From positions 1 to 64,000 of the forward strand of contig CACALX010000007.1 in the NCBI GenBank assembly GCA_902533445.1: DNA of 64,000 bases, in the 5' to 3' direction. The notes under the pieces were generated by a model that was not told the DNA's origin, made no database searches, and saw only the letters and a program-made list of their open reading frames with translations. Made by a program: the position numbers and the translations under genes. Of this stretch, positions 36,927 to 45,970 are shown piece after piece (the first letter of the stretch is position 1; every line of letters starts with the position of its first letter). Source of the stretch: an uncultured Pelagibacteraceae bacterium. GTDB lineage: Bacteria > Pseudomonadota > Alphaproteobacteria > Pelagibacterales > Pelagibacteraceae.

Positions 36927-37277
36927 CTAATAGATGGTAGCACCAAAAACTTTAACAACTTCATCCTCAACACCTAAAACCAACCTTCCCAAAAATTCTC
37001 CTGGTATTTCTTTGTTAGTCTGTTTTATCAGAACGGTTATATGTTCTCCTCTTCTAAGACACCCAAAGGGCTCGAACGTTTCATGAAGATTTGTAATTAG
37101 CTTATTGTTAGCCCATTGTTTTCCAAGCTCTACTTCGTTGGCTCCAAATAGCATCTGAGTTGAAAAATCTCTAGTAAATCCACCATAATCTTTAAGATTT
37201 GATGATTTTACTAGATTAAACCAAATAGGTTTAGCCAATTCATATATTTCATCATCTTTTTTTGATAAAATATCCAT
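36927..37277 (-). CDS. Unrecognised 116-aa protein of the apr operon
   Basis: A soluble protein of 116 residues, starting MDILSKKDDEIYELAKPIWF. A helical first half (KSSNLKDYGGFTRDFSTQMLFG) leads to GCLRRGEHITVLIKQTN and a C-terminal beta-rich stretch ending in VLGVEDEVVKVFGATIY. There is one Cys and no known motif. It follows aprA after 27 bases on the same strand, so it is probably co-expressed with the APS reductase. A role in sulfite/APS handling or enzyme assembly is inference from position only. Confidence 0.8.
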   Translation of the reverse strand: MDILSKKDDEIYELAKPIWFNLVKSSNLKDYGGFTRDFSTQMLFGANEVELGKQWANNKLITNLHETFEPFGCLRRGEHITVLIKQTNKEIPGEFLGRLVLGVEDEVVKVFGATIY

Positions 37278-37304
37278 AACTTATCTATTTCTAATTAAAG
37301 TATC

Positions 37305-39164
37305 TTAAGAAGCTTTTTTCTTCTCGTTCTCATCCACTATGTGGTAGACGGGAACCTTCTCCATACTAAATTTACCAGTGTTTGGATCTCTTCTAGAAAC
37401 AGTCAAACAATGCCAATTATCATCATCAAGTTTCATATGATCACCTCTATAATAGTATCCTGGCCATCTAGTTTCTTCTCTAAATAATGTGTGTTCAGTT
37501 ACACACTGAGAAGTTAAAGCTCTATGTTTCAATTCCCAAGCTCTCATCAATTGGTGATAATCCTCAGCACCAACATGCTCAAGATCTTCTTGAAGCCATT
37601 CAAGTAATTCAAGGCCTCTTTTCAACATATTGCCATTAGTCATATAATTAGATGTAATTCCACCTACATATTCATCCATAATCTTCTGTAATCTTTGTAG
37701 GCCTTGGATTGGTGATATATAGCTAGGAGAAACAGTTCCCCCTGTAATTTCGTTTTGGGCAACAGTGAAGTTTTCAAGTGGTTTGTAAACCATAGCTTTG
37801 AAATCCTCACATTGTTTGTCTGAAACCTTAACTCCCTCAGCTTTTTTATCTTCAATATATTTAACAGCAGCTTTTGCAGCTAATCTTCCTTCCGTGAAAG
37901 ATCCAGATGAAAACTTATGAGCACTTCCACCAACAGTGTCCCCTGCTCCAAACAATCCATCAATTGTAAGCATTCTGTTATAACCCCAGAAATATTCCGG
38001 TGGAGATAAATCTTCAGGACCACTTACCCAAGCTCCTGAACAAGTAGCATGTGAACCCATTACATAAGGTTCAGAAGTTGTTAATTCAGGATTTGTGTAT
38101 TTAGGATCAATGTTTTGAGACGCCCATACTACAGCTTGTCCTACTGTCATTCCTAGGAAGTTCTCCCAACCAACTGTTTCTAAATGCGGATCTTGGAAAG
38201 CTTCAGTTGTAACCATATGAATTGGTCCACCACCAGCAGCAACTTCTTGAATAAAAGCATGATTTCTTAAACAAGTAGGTGTTGGATGATGATCAATATA
38301 TTCTCCAACTAGCTCTTTAGTTTGATCATACCATTTCTTTTCATAATTCTCACCGTTGGCATTCTGAGTATATGTTTTTAAGTGTAAGAAATAAGCTCCA
38401 ACAGGACCATAACCGTCTTTAAATCTACATAACACAATTCTATTTTCCATTTGTGTCATTTTAGCTCCAGCAGCAATAGGAAGAGCATATGCTGAACCGT
38501 TACTCCAAGGAGCGTACCAAGTTCTACCCATTCCTTCTCCAACTGCTCTTGGTTTGAAGATATGAGAAGCACCACCAGCTGCAACTATTACAGCTTTTGC
38601 TCTAAAAACATGGAAATCACCTGTTCTCATGTTAAAGCCAACAGCTCCACCAATTCTATTGTCTTGAGACTCATCCATAAGTAGATGAGTGATCATTATT
38701 CTATTATAAATTTTATCAGCAGATTTTTTTGCCGCCTCAGCAACAATTGGTTTATAACTTTCACCATGGATCATGATCTGCCATTTACCCTCTCTTAAAT
38801 ATCTTCCAGTTTGTTCATTTTTCATCATTGGAAGACCCCATTCGTCAAACATGTGAACAGTAGAGTCTACATGTCTTGCCATATCGTAACCTAAATCTTC
38901 TCTAACCATTCCCATTAAATCATTTCTTGCATATCTAACATGGTCTTCAGGTTGATTTTCTCCCCATTGCATTCCCATGTAACAATTGATTGCATAAAGA
39001 CCTTGAGCAACAGCTCCACTTCTATCGATGTTTGCTTTTTCTACACAAACAATTTTCATATCTCTTCCCCAGTGTCTAGCTTCGAAGGTAGCACCTGTTC
39101 CAGCCATACCACCACCAACAACTAATATATCGCAATCCTCGTAATGTGTCTTATGTCTAGCCAT
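37305..39164 (-). CDS. aprA: Adenylylsulfate (APS) reductase alpha subunit
   Basis: A 619-residue flavoprotein of the fumarate reductase/succinate dehydrogenase superfamily. The FAD motif is CDILVVGGGMAGTGATFEA near residue 12, followed by VEKANIDRSGAVAQGLYAINCY, which is typical for AprA. Substrate-loop residues include the HHPTPTCLRNHAF block. With AprB it interconverts sulfite plus AMP and APS. In this setting, downstream of sulfonate lyases and without dsr genes, the oxidative direction is likely. Its start overlaps the aprB stop by one base. Confidence 0.95.
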   Translation of the reverse strand: MARHKTHYEDCDILVVGGGMAGTGATFEARHWGRDMKIVCVEKANIDRSGAVAQGLYAINCYMGMQWGENQPEDHVRYARNDLMGMVREDLGYDMARHVDSTVHMFDEWGLPMMKNEQTGRYLREGKWQIMIHGESYKPIVAEAAKKSADKIYNRIMITHLLMDESQDNRIGGAVGFNMRTGDFHVFRAKAVIVAAGGASHIFKPRAVGEGMGRTWYAPWSNGSAYALPIAAGAKMTQMENRIVLCRFKDGYGPVGAYFLHLKTYTQNANGENYEKKWYDQTKELVGEYIDHHPTPTCLRNHAFIQEVAAGGGPIHMVTTEAFQDPHLETVGWENFLGMTVGQAVVWASQNIDPKYTNPELTTSEPYVMGSHATCSGAWVSGPEDLSPPEYFWGYNRMLTIDGLFGAGDTVGGSAHKFSSGSFTEGRLAAKAAVKYIEDKKAEGVKVSDKQCEDFKAMVYKPLENFTVAQNEITGGTVSPSYISPIQGLQRLQKIMDEYVGGITSNYMTNGNMLKRGLELLEWLQEDLEHVGAEDYHQLMRAWELKHRALTSQCVTEHTLFREETRWPGYYYRGDHMKLDDDNWHCLTVSRRDPNTGKFSMEKVPVYHIVDENEKKKAS

Positions 39165-39634
39165 TAGTAGTAAACTCCTTTTTTAAACGATTCTTTTGGA
39201 ACTGATGGTAACTCACCATCAATATTTAAACCTTCTGGCTCAGTATAAAGTCTTTGTGAATTAATCTCACCTTGGTTTGGTTTGTCACCTTCAGCAAGTT
39301 TTGGAATAAATTTACCCCACGGTTTTGTAGTAATCGGAGAAACAAAGTTTTTCTCTGTTCCATTTCTAAATTTTATCTTCCATGAGATTGTTCCTTTTTC
39401 TTCTTCTCTTCTAACTCTAACGCTATGACCCATAGGAGCAAAATCAGCATAACCTCTCACATCAATTGCATGATTTGGGCATGCTTTTACACATGAATAA
39501 CATTCCCAACAAAAGTTAGGTTCAATATTTTTTGCACGTCTGATATTTTCATCTATGTGCATTATATCTGATGGACAAATATCCACACAGTGACCACAGC
39601 CATCACATCTTGTCATGTATACGAAAGTTGACAT
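39164..39634 (-). CDS. aprB: APS reductase beta subunit (two [4Fe-4S] clusters)
   Basis: A 156-residue ferredoxin-like protein. The two cluster motifs are C10-x2-C13-x2-C16-x3-C20-P and C42-x2-C45-x2-C48-x3-C52-P. The C-terminal tail (about residues 60-156), with a WKIKFRNGTEK strand and a long extension, is the AprB wrap-around segment that holds AprA. It passes electrons from AprA to the membrane anchor. It overlaps aprA by one base and follows aprM after 33 bases. Confidence 0.95.
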   Translation of the reverse strand: MSTFVYMTRCDGCGHCVDICPSDIMHIDENIRRAKNIEPNFCWECYSCVKACPNHAIDVRGYADFAPMGHSVRVRREEEKGTISWKIKFRNGTEKNFVSPITTKPWGKFIPKLAEGDKPNQGEINSQRLYTEPEGLNIDGELPSVPKESFKKGVYY

Positions 39635-39667
39635 AGTTATTTATTCTCCTTTTTTAATTTCATCATA

Positions 39668-40462
39668 TTAATAGTGTTTAGGTTGTTCTCTTTTAATACC
39701 TAAACCAAACTGTTCAGGCGCATCAGCAGGAGGTGGTAAGTTATCTCGAGAACCATCTGCTTCTGCTAAGTTTTTTTGTATTGCTGCACCAGGTTTATAA
39801 AACATGTGTGCAAATTTAGACCAATAAACTCCTCCAAATAAAACTAAATTTGAAAGAACAAATAAAGTCAAAAATAAATAAGATAATCCAGCTTGGCCGT
39901 TAGACTGAGTGTAAGACCACAGCAAACCAAAAGTTGAACAAGCTAATAAAGCTAAAACAAATAAATCAGCTTTAATTATTCTATACCAAGGATGTGCTTC
40001 CGCTGAAACATCTACTCTTAAGAAAAACCAGAACCAATAACCACCAACACATGTAAGTATTGCACCTACATGCCAAACCATAGACCAAGTAGATGAGGTA
40101 GGCTTATCAGCTCCTGTATAACAAAATACTAAAACTGCTGATGCAACCCAAAATAATATTGTTCCATACATTCCAAGAACATGCGCAAGTCTTCTTTTTC
40201 CAAATCCAAGCTCTGCGGTTGTACCGATATCATAAACTGTTGTCTTTGCGATAATTGAAGCTCTTTCTCCTGAACTCAATTCCTTAACAGCATTAGCTTT
40301 TGCTTTTTTGGCATTATTAAAAAAATAAGTAACGTTTTTGTGAACAATCATTTGTATAATTGTTCCTGCTGCAATCAAAATTACCATAGCAATTATGAAG
40401 CTTTGCATTGCAAAAGGTGAAAATGTTTCGGCTAAAATTGAAAAAGGATTTGTTGATAACAT
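39668..40462 (-). CDS. aprM: APS reductase membrane anchor (AprM)
   Basis: A 264-residue protein with about six hydrophobic helices and histidines in or near them (VLGMYGTILFW, SMVWHVGAILTCVGGYWFWFFLRVDVSAEAHPWYRI) that could bind heme. Its place directly before aprBA on the same strand matches the AprM type described in sulfur-oxidising bacteria, where it anchors AprBA and transfers electrons to the quinone pool. The soluble C terminus is Pro/Ala/Glu-rich (about 30 residues). Confidence 0.88.
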   Translation of the reverse strand: MLSTNPFSILAETFSPFAMQSFIIAMVILIAAGTIIQMIVHKNVTYFFNNAKKAKANAVKELSSGERASIIAKTTVYDIGTTAELGFGKRRLAHVLGMYGTILFWVASAVLVFCYTGADKPTSSTWSMVWHVGAILTCVGGYWFWFFLRVDVSAEAHPWYRIIKADLFVLALLACSTFGLLWSYTQSNGQAGLSYLFLTLFVLSNLVLFGGVYWSKFAHMFYKPGAAIQKNLAEADGSRDNLPPPADAPEQFGLGIKREQPKHY

Positions 40463-40561
40463 AATTTTTAATTATTTATAAAGTTAGTTTGAGATTTTTT
40501 TAATCTAGTTAAATAAAGAGTTCAACTAAAAGTATTGGTCAATATTGTCATTAATAACAAC

Positions 40562-40960
40562 TTACGGTTTACGTTTGTAATGTTGTTTATTAGGAATTAC
40601 TGATCTTACCCCACCTTGGGGATTATCAATGTCACCTTCTCTTCTTGGTATTAAATGTATATGACAATGCATTATAGATTGACCTGCAATTTTTCCAGCA
40701 TTTGTACCAATATTAAATCCTTTTACATTAACATCTTTGCTTAGAATTTCATTTTTAACTATTTGGATAAGATCATTGCAGGCAATCAACTCATCATTAT
40801 TCATGTCAAAATAATCTTTAATATGTCGCTTCGGAATTATTAAACAGTGATGATCTGAAACAGGATAAGAGTCGTAACTTGCATAAGCAAGATCGTTTTC
40901 ATGAACAATACCACTTTTTTTTGAATCACAGAATAAACAGGGGTTGTTTGGATCTCTCAT
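40562..40960 (-). CDS. HIT family nucleotide hydrolase
   Basis: A 132-residue protein. The His-triad motif is MHCHIHLIPRR (H-x-H-x-H), and C8-x2-C11 near the N terminus (NPCLFCDSKK) can bind zinc, as in many bacterial HIT proteins. HIT proteins hydrolyse nucleoside phosphoramidates or dinucleoside polyphosphates. The gene lies downstream of pabC by 2 bases on the same strand. The ~100-base gap to aprM, rich in A/T and without a clear hairpin, marks the boundary of the sulfur locus. Confidence 0.9.
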   Translation of the reverse strand: MRDPNNPCLFCDSKKSGIVHENDLAYASYDSYPVSDHHCLIIPKRHIKDYFDMNNDELIACNDLIQIVKNEILSKDVNVKGFNIGTNAGKIAGQSIMHCHIHLIPRREGDIDNPQGGVRSVIPNKQHYKRKP

Positions 40961-40962
40961 GT

Positions 40963-41706
40963 TTAAATAAGAGTATTATATATTTTGCTAAGTTTATTAA
41001 AGGAAATATTGTTTCTACTTTTCCATTTTAATTCATCAATTTTTGAGACAGATGTAACGCCCTTGCCTGATCCAATAAGAATTATCTCCTCATAATCATT
41101 AATTTCTTTAATTGATATATCTTTAAAATTAATTTTAACTTTTTTACTTATAAACTTAAGTGTATTTCCAAAATAACAATTTTCTTTAGGAGAAAATATT
41201 TTTCCATTTTTAACAAAGACTAAATTTGAAGTACCAGTTTCTAAAATTTTATTATTTGCAACTAAAGCAATATCAAATTTAGAAGAGTCAACCTTGCTAA
41301 GTTTTGCTAAAATTTTTTTGTAATAAAGATTTTTATAATTTGGCTCAATTCTTTTATATCTAAATAATAAAAGACTAAAATTTTTTTTTAGTTTTTGTCT
41401 TTTTCTTATGGATATAGATATAAGTTTTTTATTGAGTGCAATTCTAAATAAATTATCAGGACCTTTGTAGAGTTTATTTTTCTTAATTAGATCTAAAATA
41501 ATACTTTTTAAATTTTTTTTTCTTATGCCATATTTTTTTGTAGATTTTATTAAGTTTTCAATATGAGGTTTTAGCAGTATTAACTTAGAATAATTTCCAA
41601 CCATCCTCATTGTTGTAAATACACCTCTAGACCCCCAAAGGTCTTTGAAAGGAACTTCTTTAAGATTACTAAGCTGATAAGATTTTTTTAATAAGAGTTT
41701 TACCAT
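40963..41706 (-). CDS. pabC: Class IV PLP enzyme, likely aminodeoxychorismate lyase
   Basis: A 247-residue class IV aminotransferase-fold protein. The N-terminal WGSRGVFTTMRMVGNYSKLILLKPHIENL is the altered form of the usual G-x-FETxRxxxG...L..HxxRL block. The PLP region includes KKILAKLSKVDSSKFDIALVANNK and ILETGTSNLVFVKNGKIFSP. With pabA and pabB immediately upstream, conversion of 4-amino-4-deoxychorismate to p-aminobenzoate is the likely step. The annotated start overlaps pabA by 38 bases; a later non-ATG start is possible. Confidence 0.82.
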   Translation of the reverse strand: MVKLLLKKSYQLSNLKEVPFKDLWGSRGVFTTMRMVGNYSKLILLKPHIENLIKSTKKYGIRKKNLKSIILDLIKKNKLYKGPDNLFRIALNKKLISISIRKRQKLKKNFSLLLFRYKRIEPNYKNLYYKKILAKLSKVDSSKFDIALVANNKILETGTSNLVFVKNGKIFSPKENCYFGNTLKFISKKVKINFKDISIKEINDYEEIILIGSGKGVTSVSKIDELKWKSRNNISFNKLSKIYNTLI

Positions 41707-42226
41707 TTTCTGTTAAAAAAGATTCTGGATGAAATTGAAATCCGTATATTTTGTTTTGATTATCTTCAAGGCCCATTGGTATTTTTGTTTTACTACATCT
41801 CATAGTTATTTTAATGGAATTTGATTTAAATGGCTCCATTAATTTTAATGAATGATATCTTCCTACATTAAACTGTTGATTGTTTTTAAAAATTTTACTT
41901 TGATTATTTGTTTTTATTTTAGACTGAAAACCATGGTAAATTTTTTTTTGTTGTATTATTTTGCCTCCCTCATTATGTAAAATCATTTGATATCCAAGAC
42001 AAATACCAATAATTTTTTTCTTTCCTTTGTATTTTTTATAGATTTTTGAAGTAGTGGGATAATCCTTTGGTGATCCAGGTCCTGGAGATAAAACAATCAC
42101 ATTACTTTTATCTAACAATTTTTCATTTACTTCATAATAGTTTGAGCAAATTACTTTATCAAATTTTGCAAATTGATGAACAACATTCCAAGTGAAAGAG
42201 TCTTGATGATCAATTATGTAAATCAT
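41669..42226 (-). CDS. pabA: Glutamine amidotransferase, p-aminobenzoate synthase component II
   Basis: A 185-residue class I amidotransferase. The oxyanion motif is VLSPGPGSP, the catalytic Cys is in IIGICLGYQMI, and His/Glu are in YGFQFHPESFLTE. It supplies ammonia to PabB for aminodeoxychorismate formation. TrpG of tryptophan synthesis is nearly indistinguishable, but the partner gene order (pabB-pabA-pabC) favours folate. It overlaps pabB by 4 bases (ATGA) and pabC by up to 38 bases. Confidence 0.87.
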   Translation of the reverse strand: MIYIIDHQDSFTWNVVHQFAKFDKVICSNYYEVNEKLLDKSNVIVLSPGPGSPKDYPTTSKIYKKYKGKKKIIGICLGYQMILHNEGGKIIQQKKIYHGFQSKIKTNNQSKIFKNNQQFNVGRYHSLKLMEPFKSNSIKITMRCSKTKIPMGLEDNQNKIYGFQFHPESFLTENGKTLIKKILSA

Positions 42227-43437
42227 TTAAATAACTCCAATAAAGATTTTGCTTTAATATAATTTTCGTTAAATTCTTTTTTTGGTGAGCTATCCAGCAC
42301 TACTCCAGACGCAGCTGAAATCTCTGATTGATTTTTATAATTTAATATAGACCTAATTATAATATTAAACTTCATATCTTGATTAAATTTAATAAATCCA
42401 AAACTCCCTGTGAAAATATTTCTACTTTCTTTTTCTTGATTATTTAAAAGTTCTAAAGTTCTAATTTTAGGACAACCAATTACAGATCCTCCTGGCATCA
42501 TTGCTTTAATAATATCAATCAATTTAGTATTTTTATTTAATATTCCACCAATTGAAGTCACATAATGAAAGAGATGCTTATATTCCTCAACATATTTTTT
42601 TTTAAGTATTTTTACACTTCCAGGTTTGCAAATTTTGGATAAATCACTTCTTTCCATATCAACTATCATGTTGTGTTCTTTGGTTTCTTTCTCATTATTT
42701 TTAAAATACCTAAGAGCTATATTTTTATTTGATAATAATTTCTTCTTAAAGGTACCAGCTATTGGTTTGGTAATTATTTTATTTTTTTTCTTATCTATTA
42801 ATGTTTCAGGAGAACAGCTTACTATAGAGTAATCCTTATCTTTAATCATAAATGACTCTGGTGAAGAATTGACTCGCATTAATTTCCAAAAAAAATTAAC
42901 AGGATTGATTAAAGATTTATTTTTATATTTTGTGCAAATTTTAATTTGATAGGTCTCTCCTTGTCTTATTTTTTTTGAAAATAATTCAAATATTTTTTTA
43001 TATTTTGTGTAAGAAATATTAATCTTGAAAGGGCTTAGTATTTGAGTTTTATTAAATTGATAATTAAAGGTGTGTTTTTTGATATTAGATATAACTTTAA
43101 TATCCTTTCTAATTTTAATTATTGTCTCAGGTTTATAAAAAATTCCTTTATAAAAATTTATTCTTTTTTTATTTTTTAGATTAATACCAATTAAATTACA
43201 TAAAATTTCATAACCAAAAAAACCAAGATATAAATCTGTTTCTTTTTTAAACTTTTTTTTCTCGATGGAATTAAGAAATTTATGTATATTTTTTTTTGTT
43301 AAAATGATCTTTTTAGAAAAATCAGTATAAATATTGTATCCACCATCTACTTTATAGATTATTAAAGGCTTATCTGATTGATATAGATCCTCTAAATAAG
43401 GGTTGAATTTAAGCTTATGCTGGCTGTGTTCTTTCAA
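42223..43437 (-). CDS. pabB: p-Aminobenzoate synthase component I (chorismate-utilising)
   Basis: A 404-residue protein. The C-terminal chorismate-binding domain has SPESFMI, SCSPETLI, ITKPIAGT, VDMERSDLSKICKPGSV, YKHLFHYVTSIGG, MMPGGSVIGCPKIRTLELL, SGSFGF-like TGSFGFI and the closing AASGVVLDS. The KPIAGT motif fits PabB and anthranilate synthase alike; the neighbouring pabC favours PabB. It makes 4-amino-4-deoxychorismate. The protein is exceptionally Lys-rich. Its start overlaps the MFS gene by 23 bases. Confidence 0.88.
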   Translation of the reverse strand: MKEHSQHKLKFNPYLEDLYQSDKPLIIYKVDGGYNIYTDFSKKIILTKKNIHKFLNSIEKKKFKKETDLYLGFFGYEILCNLIGINLKNKKRINFYKGIFYKPETIIKIRKDIKVISNIKKHTFNYQFNKTQILSPFKINISYTKYKKIFELFSKKIRQGETYQIKICTKYKNKSLINPVNFFWKLMRVNSSPESFMIKDKDYSIVSCSPETLIDKKKNKIITKPIAGTFKKKLLSNKNIALRYFKNNEKETKEHNMIVDMERSDLSKICKPGSVKILKKKYVEEYKHLFHYVTSIGGILNKNTKLIDIIKAMMPGGSVIGCPKIRTLELLNNQEKESRNIFTGSFGFIKFNQDMKFNIIIRSILNYKNQSEISAASGVVLDSSPKKEFNENYIKAKSLLELFK

Positions 43438-44635
43438 TTGCTTTCTCTACTATAGGTAAGTGTATCAGACCTGCAAATAATGATAATGCGATAGATCCGT
43501 ACCATGCATAGTCAAAATTTCCATTTAATTCATAAAATACACCACCTAGATATGCTCCTAGGAAAGAACCAATTTGATGGCTTACGAAAACTATTCCGTA
43601 TAAAAGTCCAACGTATTTTGTGCCAAATATATGCGCCACAATTCCATTTGTTGGAGGAACTGTAGATAGCCATAAAAATCCAAAAGTAACTCCAAAGACG
43701 ACAGAATTAAATATACTTGGTGGTAAAAAAATAAAATAAATAATTGAAACTCCTCTTAATAGGTAAATTGCACTTAATATTTTTTTCTTGCTATACCTTG
43801 TTGCTAAATAACCACTCGTAATTGTACCTGCCATATTAAATACACCAATTAAAGCTAGAACCATTGCAGGTGTCCAGTCAGGTAAACCTTTGTCTGCCAT
43901 ATAAGTAGGAATATGAGTTGCTACTAAAGCAATATGCCAACCACAAACAAAAAAACCTAAAGTTAGATAAATAAAACTCTTGTTTGCAAACGCCTCTTTT
44001 AAAGCTTCTCTTGCAGTTTGATTATTATCTTGATTACTTCCTACAGGTATTTTTGGAGTACTAACAAATAAAGATACTATCAATCCAACTCCTAAAAGAA
44101 GACTGAAATATATGAGAGTATTTTCCCAACCTGTTTCAACTAAAGAATATCTTACCATCAAAGGAGAAACAAAATATCCAAAAGAACCTGCACATGTAAC
44201 AATACCTGTTGCAATAGTTCGATTAGAAGCTGGAAAATGTTTTGCTACAACTGATACTGGGATACCTATTGCTGTAGAACCCAACCCAATTCCGATCATT
44301 ACTCCTAAGGTTAGGGTAAAATAGCCTCCAGTATTAAAACCAGAATAAAAAAATAAAACTCCTACTAAATAAAAAACAAAACCAATAAATATTGCAACTG
44401 CTCCTCCATACTTATCAGTGATTACACCAAATAATGGACTGAATACTCCCCAGAGCAACAACTGCAAACCCATAACAAATCCAAAATGAGAAATAGAAAT
44501 ATCTAAGTCAGTATTGAAATCAAAATAAAACAAACCAAAAGTCTGTCTTATACCTAAAGAAATTATTACTACTATAGATGCAGCTATTAAAGTGATAAGT
44601 GCTTTCTTACTTATAATGAAATTTTCTGAGCTCAT
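43415..44635 (-). CDS. MFS transporter (monocarboxylate/OFA-like)
   Basis: A 406-residue protein with 12 hydrophobic helices in two bundles. The loop between helices 2 and 3 reads GVITDKYGGA, a form of the G-x3-D-R/K-x-G major-facilitator motif. Helix 4-5 has GIVTCAGSFGYFVSPL. It resembles transporters for monocarboxylates or oxalate. It is between metC and pabB on the same strand with overlaps of 4 and 23 bases, but it is not obviously related to either pathway. Substrate unknown. Confidence 0.87.
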   Translation of the reverse strand: MSSENFIISKKALITLIAASIVVIISLGIRQTFGLFYFDFNTDLDISISHFGFVMGLQLLLWGVFSPLFGVITDKYGGAVAIFIGFVFYLVGVLFFYSGFNTGGYFTLTLGVMIGIGLGSTAIGIPVSVVAKHFPASNRTIATGIVTCAGSFGYFVSPLMVRYSLVETGWENTLIYFSLLLGVGLIVSLFVSTPKIPVGSNQDNNQTAREALKEAFANKSFIYLTLGFFVCGWHIALVATHIPTYMADKGLPDWTPAMVLALIGVFNMAGTITSGYLATRYSKKKILSAIYLLRGVSIIYFIFLPPSIFNSVVFGVTFGFLWLSTVPPTNGIVAHIFGTKYVGLLYGIVFVSHQIGSFLGAYLGGVFYELNGNFDYAWYGSIALSLFAGLIHLPIVEKAIERTQPA

Positions 44636-45807
44636 TTAAAACTTTTAAGAGCTTGTTTTATATCAGTTATAAGATCTTCAGGATCTTCTAAACCAATATG
44701 CAATCTAACAATGTACTCATTTTTTGCTAATTTAAGATAATTTCTATTTCCTTGTTCTCTGACATTTTGATGTAAAGCTAAACTTTCAAATCCTCCCCAA
44801 CTATAACCGTGTCCAAATAATTTTAGATTATTTACAAATTTTACAACTGCTTTTTCACTTTTAGCTTTAATTCTTAAACCCATTAAACCTGAAGCACCTG
44901 AATAATATTTCTTCCACATTCTAAAATTGTAAGAGTCTTTTTTGTATGGATATAATAATTTTATATTTTTATATTTAGATAAAAATTCTGCTACTTTTTT
45001 TGCATTTTCTCTGTGCCTATCCAATCTAACATCTAAAGTTCTCAATCCTCTTGTAATTAAATAAGCATCATCAGGTCCTAATCTTAAACCTGTAACTCTT
45101 TCAGTTGCTTTTACTTTTGGAAATACTTTTTTATTAACTGCTAAACTTCCACCCATTACATCAGAATGACCTGAGTAATATTTTGTTGCTGAAACAATTG
45201 CCATATCAAAACCAAGTTTAATAGGTTTTAAAAAATATGGAGTTCCCCATGTATTATCAATTGCTGTTAAAATTTTGTATTTTTTTGCTATCGAAACAAT
45301 TTTCCCTAAATCTTGAAAATCAAAAGTGTTACTTCCTGGGTTTTCTACAAAAATTAATTTAGTTTTTTTTGTAATTGCTTTTTCTAATGTCTTAAGATCA
45401 TGTGGATCATAAAAAGTTGTTTTGATATTAAATTCTTTTAAAAAATCTTGTGTCAAAAGTCTTGTTGGACTGTAAACTGGGTCAGCTGCAATAATTTCAT
45501 CACCAGGTCTTGTAACACTAAAAATTGCAAGGAATACTGCTCCAAATCCAGTAGGTGTTAAAAAAGTAAAATAGCTTTCTTCAAGTTTAGATAAAATTTG
45601 CTGTAAAATATGTGTCGTAGAAGTTCCTTGTCTTCCGTAATCAAAATGTCCACCTACAGGGTTTTTTTTTGCCTTGTCTTGAGTTTTTCTAATATCTTGC
45701 ATCGATTTGAAAATAATCGTTGATGCACGCACAATTGGTGGATTAACTGACTGATTATGAAAGTCTTTCGCTGTATGTTTTAAAAATGTTTTAAAAGAAT
45801 TGCTCAT
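44632..45807 (-). CDS. metC: Cystathionine beta-lyase type PLP enzyme
   Basis: A 391-residue Cys/Met metabolism PLP enzyme. The PLP Lys lies in MAIVSATKYYSGHSDVMGGS. The N-terminal SVNPPIVRASTIIFKS and HFDYGRQGTSTTHILQQIL carry the family's phosphate-binding Tyr/Arg. The form NTWGTPYFLKPIKLGFDMAIVSATKY is more like bacterial MetC than MetB/MetZ. It cleaves cystathionine to homocysteine, pyruvate and ammonia. The exact reaction within this family cannot be fixed by eye. It overlaps the MFS gene by 4 bases. Confidence 0.86.
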   Translation of the reverse strand: MSNSFKTFLKHTAKDFHNQSVNPPIVRASTIIFKSMQDIRKTQDKAKKNPVGGHFDYGRQGTSTTHILQQILSKLEESYFTFLTPTGFGAVFLAIFSVTRPGDEIIAADPVYSPTRLLTQDFLKEFNIKTTFYDPHDLKTLEKAITKKTKLIFVENPGSNTFDFQDLGKIVSIAKKYKILTAIDNTWGTPYFLKPIKLGFDMAIVSATKYYSGHSDVMGGSLAVNKKVFPKVKATERVTGLRLGPDDAYLITRGLRTLDVRLDRHRENAKKVAEFLSKYKNIKLLYPYKKDSYNFRMWKKYYSGASGLMGLRIKAKSEKAVVKFVNNLKLFGHGYSWGGFESLALHQNVREQGNRNYLKLAKNEYIVRLHIGLEDPEDLITDIKQALKSFK

Positions 45808-45881
45808 AATAAAATTTGATATGTTTAAAAGACAATGCTATATCCCGTAAAAAACGTCAATAAATTAATAAATAGGACTAA

Positions 45882-45965
45882 ATGAGTTATCCGAAGAAAC
45901 ATAGGGGTCGAAGAAAACAAGGATCCAAAAAAAGAAGAGCAAAAAGAAAAAATAAGAAGAAATAA
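45882..45965 (+). CDS. Very small, highly basic peptide (27 aa)
   Basis: ATG at 45882 opens a 27-codon frame: MSYPKKHRGRRKQGSKKRRA and six more basic residues ending KNKKK-type. Seventeen or more residues are Lys or Arg. A possible Shine-Dalgarno AGGA lies 8 bases upstream. It ends 5 bases before the convergent mnmA stop. Composition and size resemble tiny ribosomal proteins such as bTHX, although the sequence is not clearly homologous. A ribosome- or RNA-associated role is inference. Confidence 0.55.
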   Translation: MSYPKKHRGRRKQGSKKRRAKRKNKKK

Positions 45966-45970
45966 TCCTT

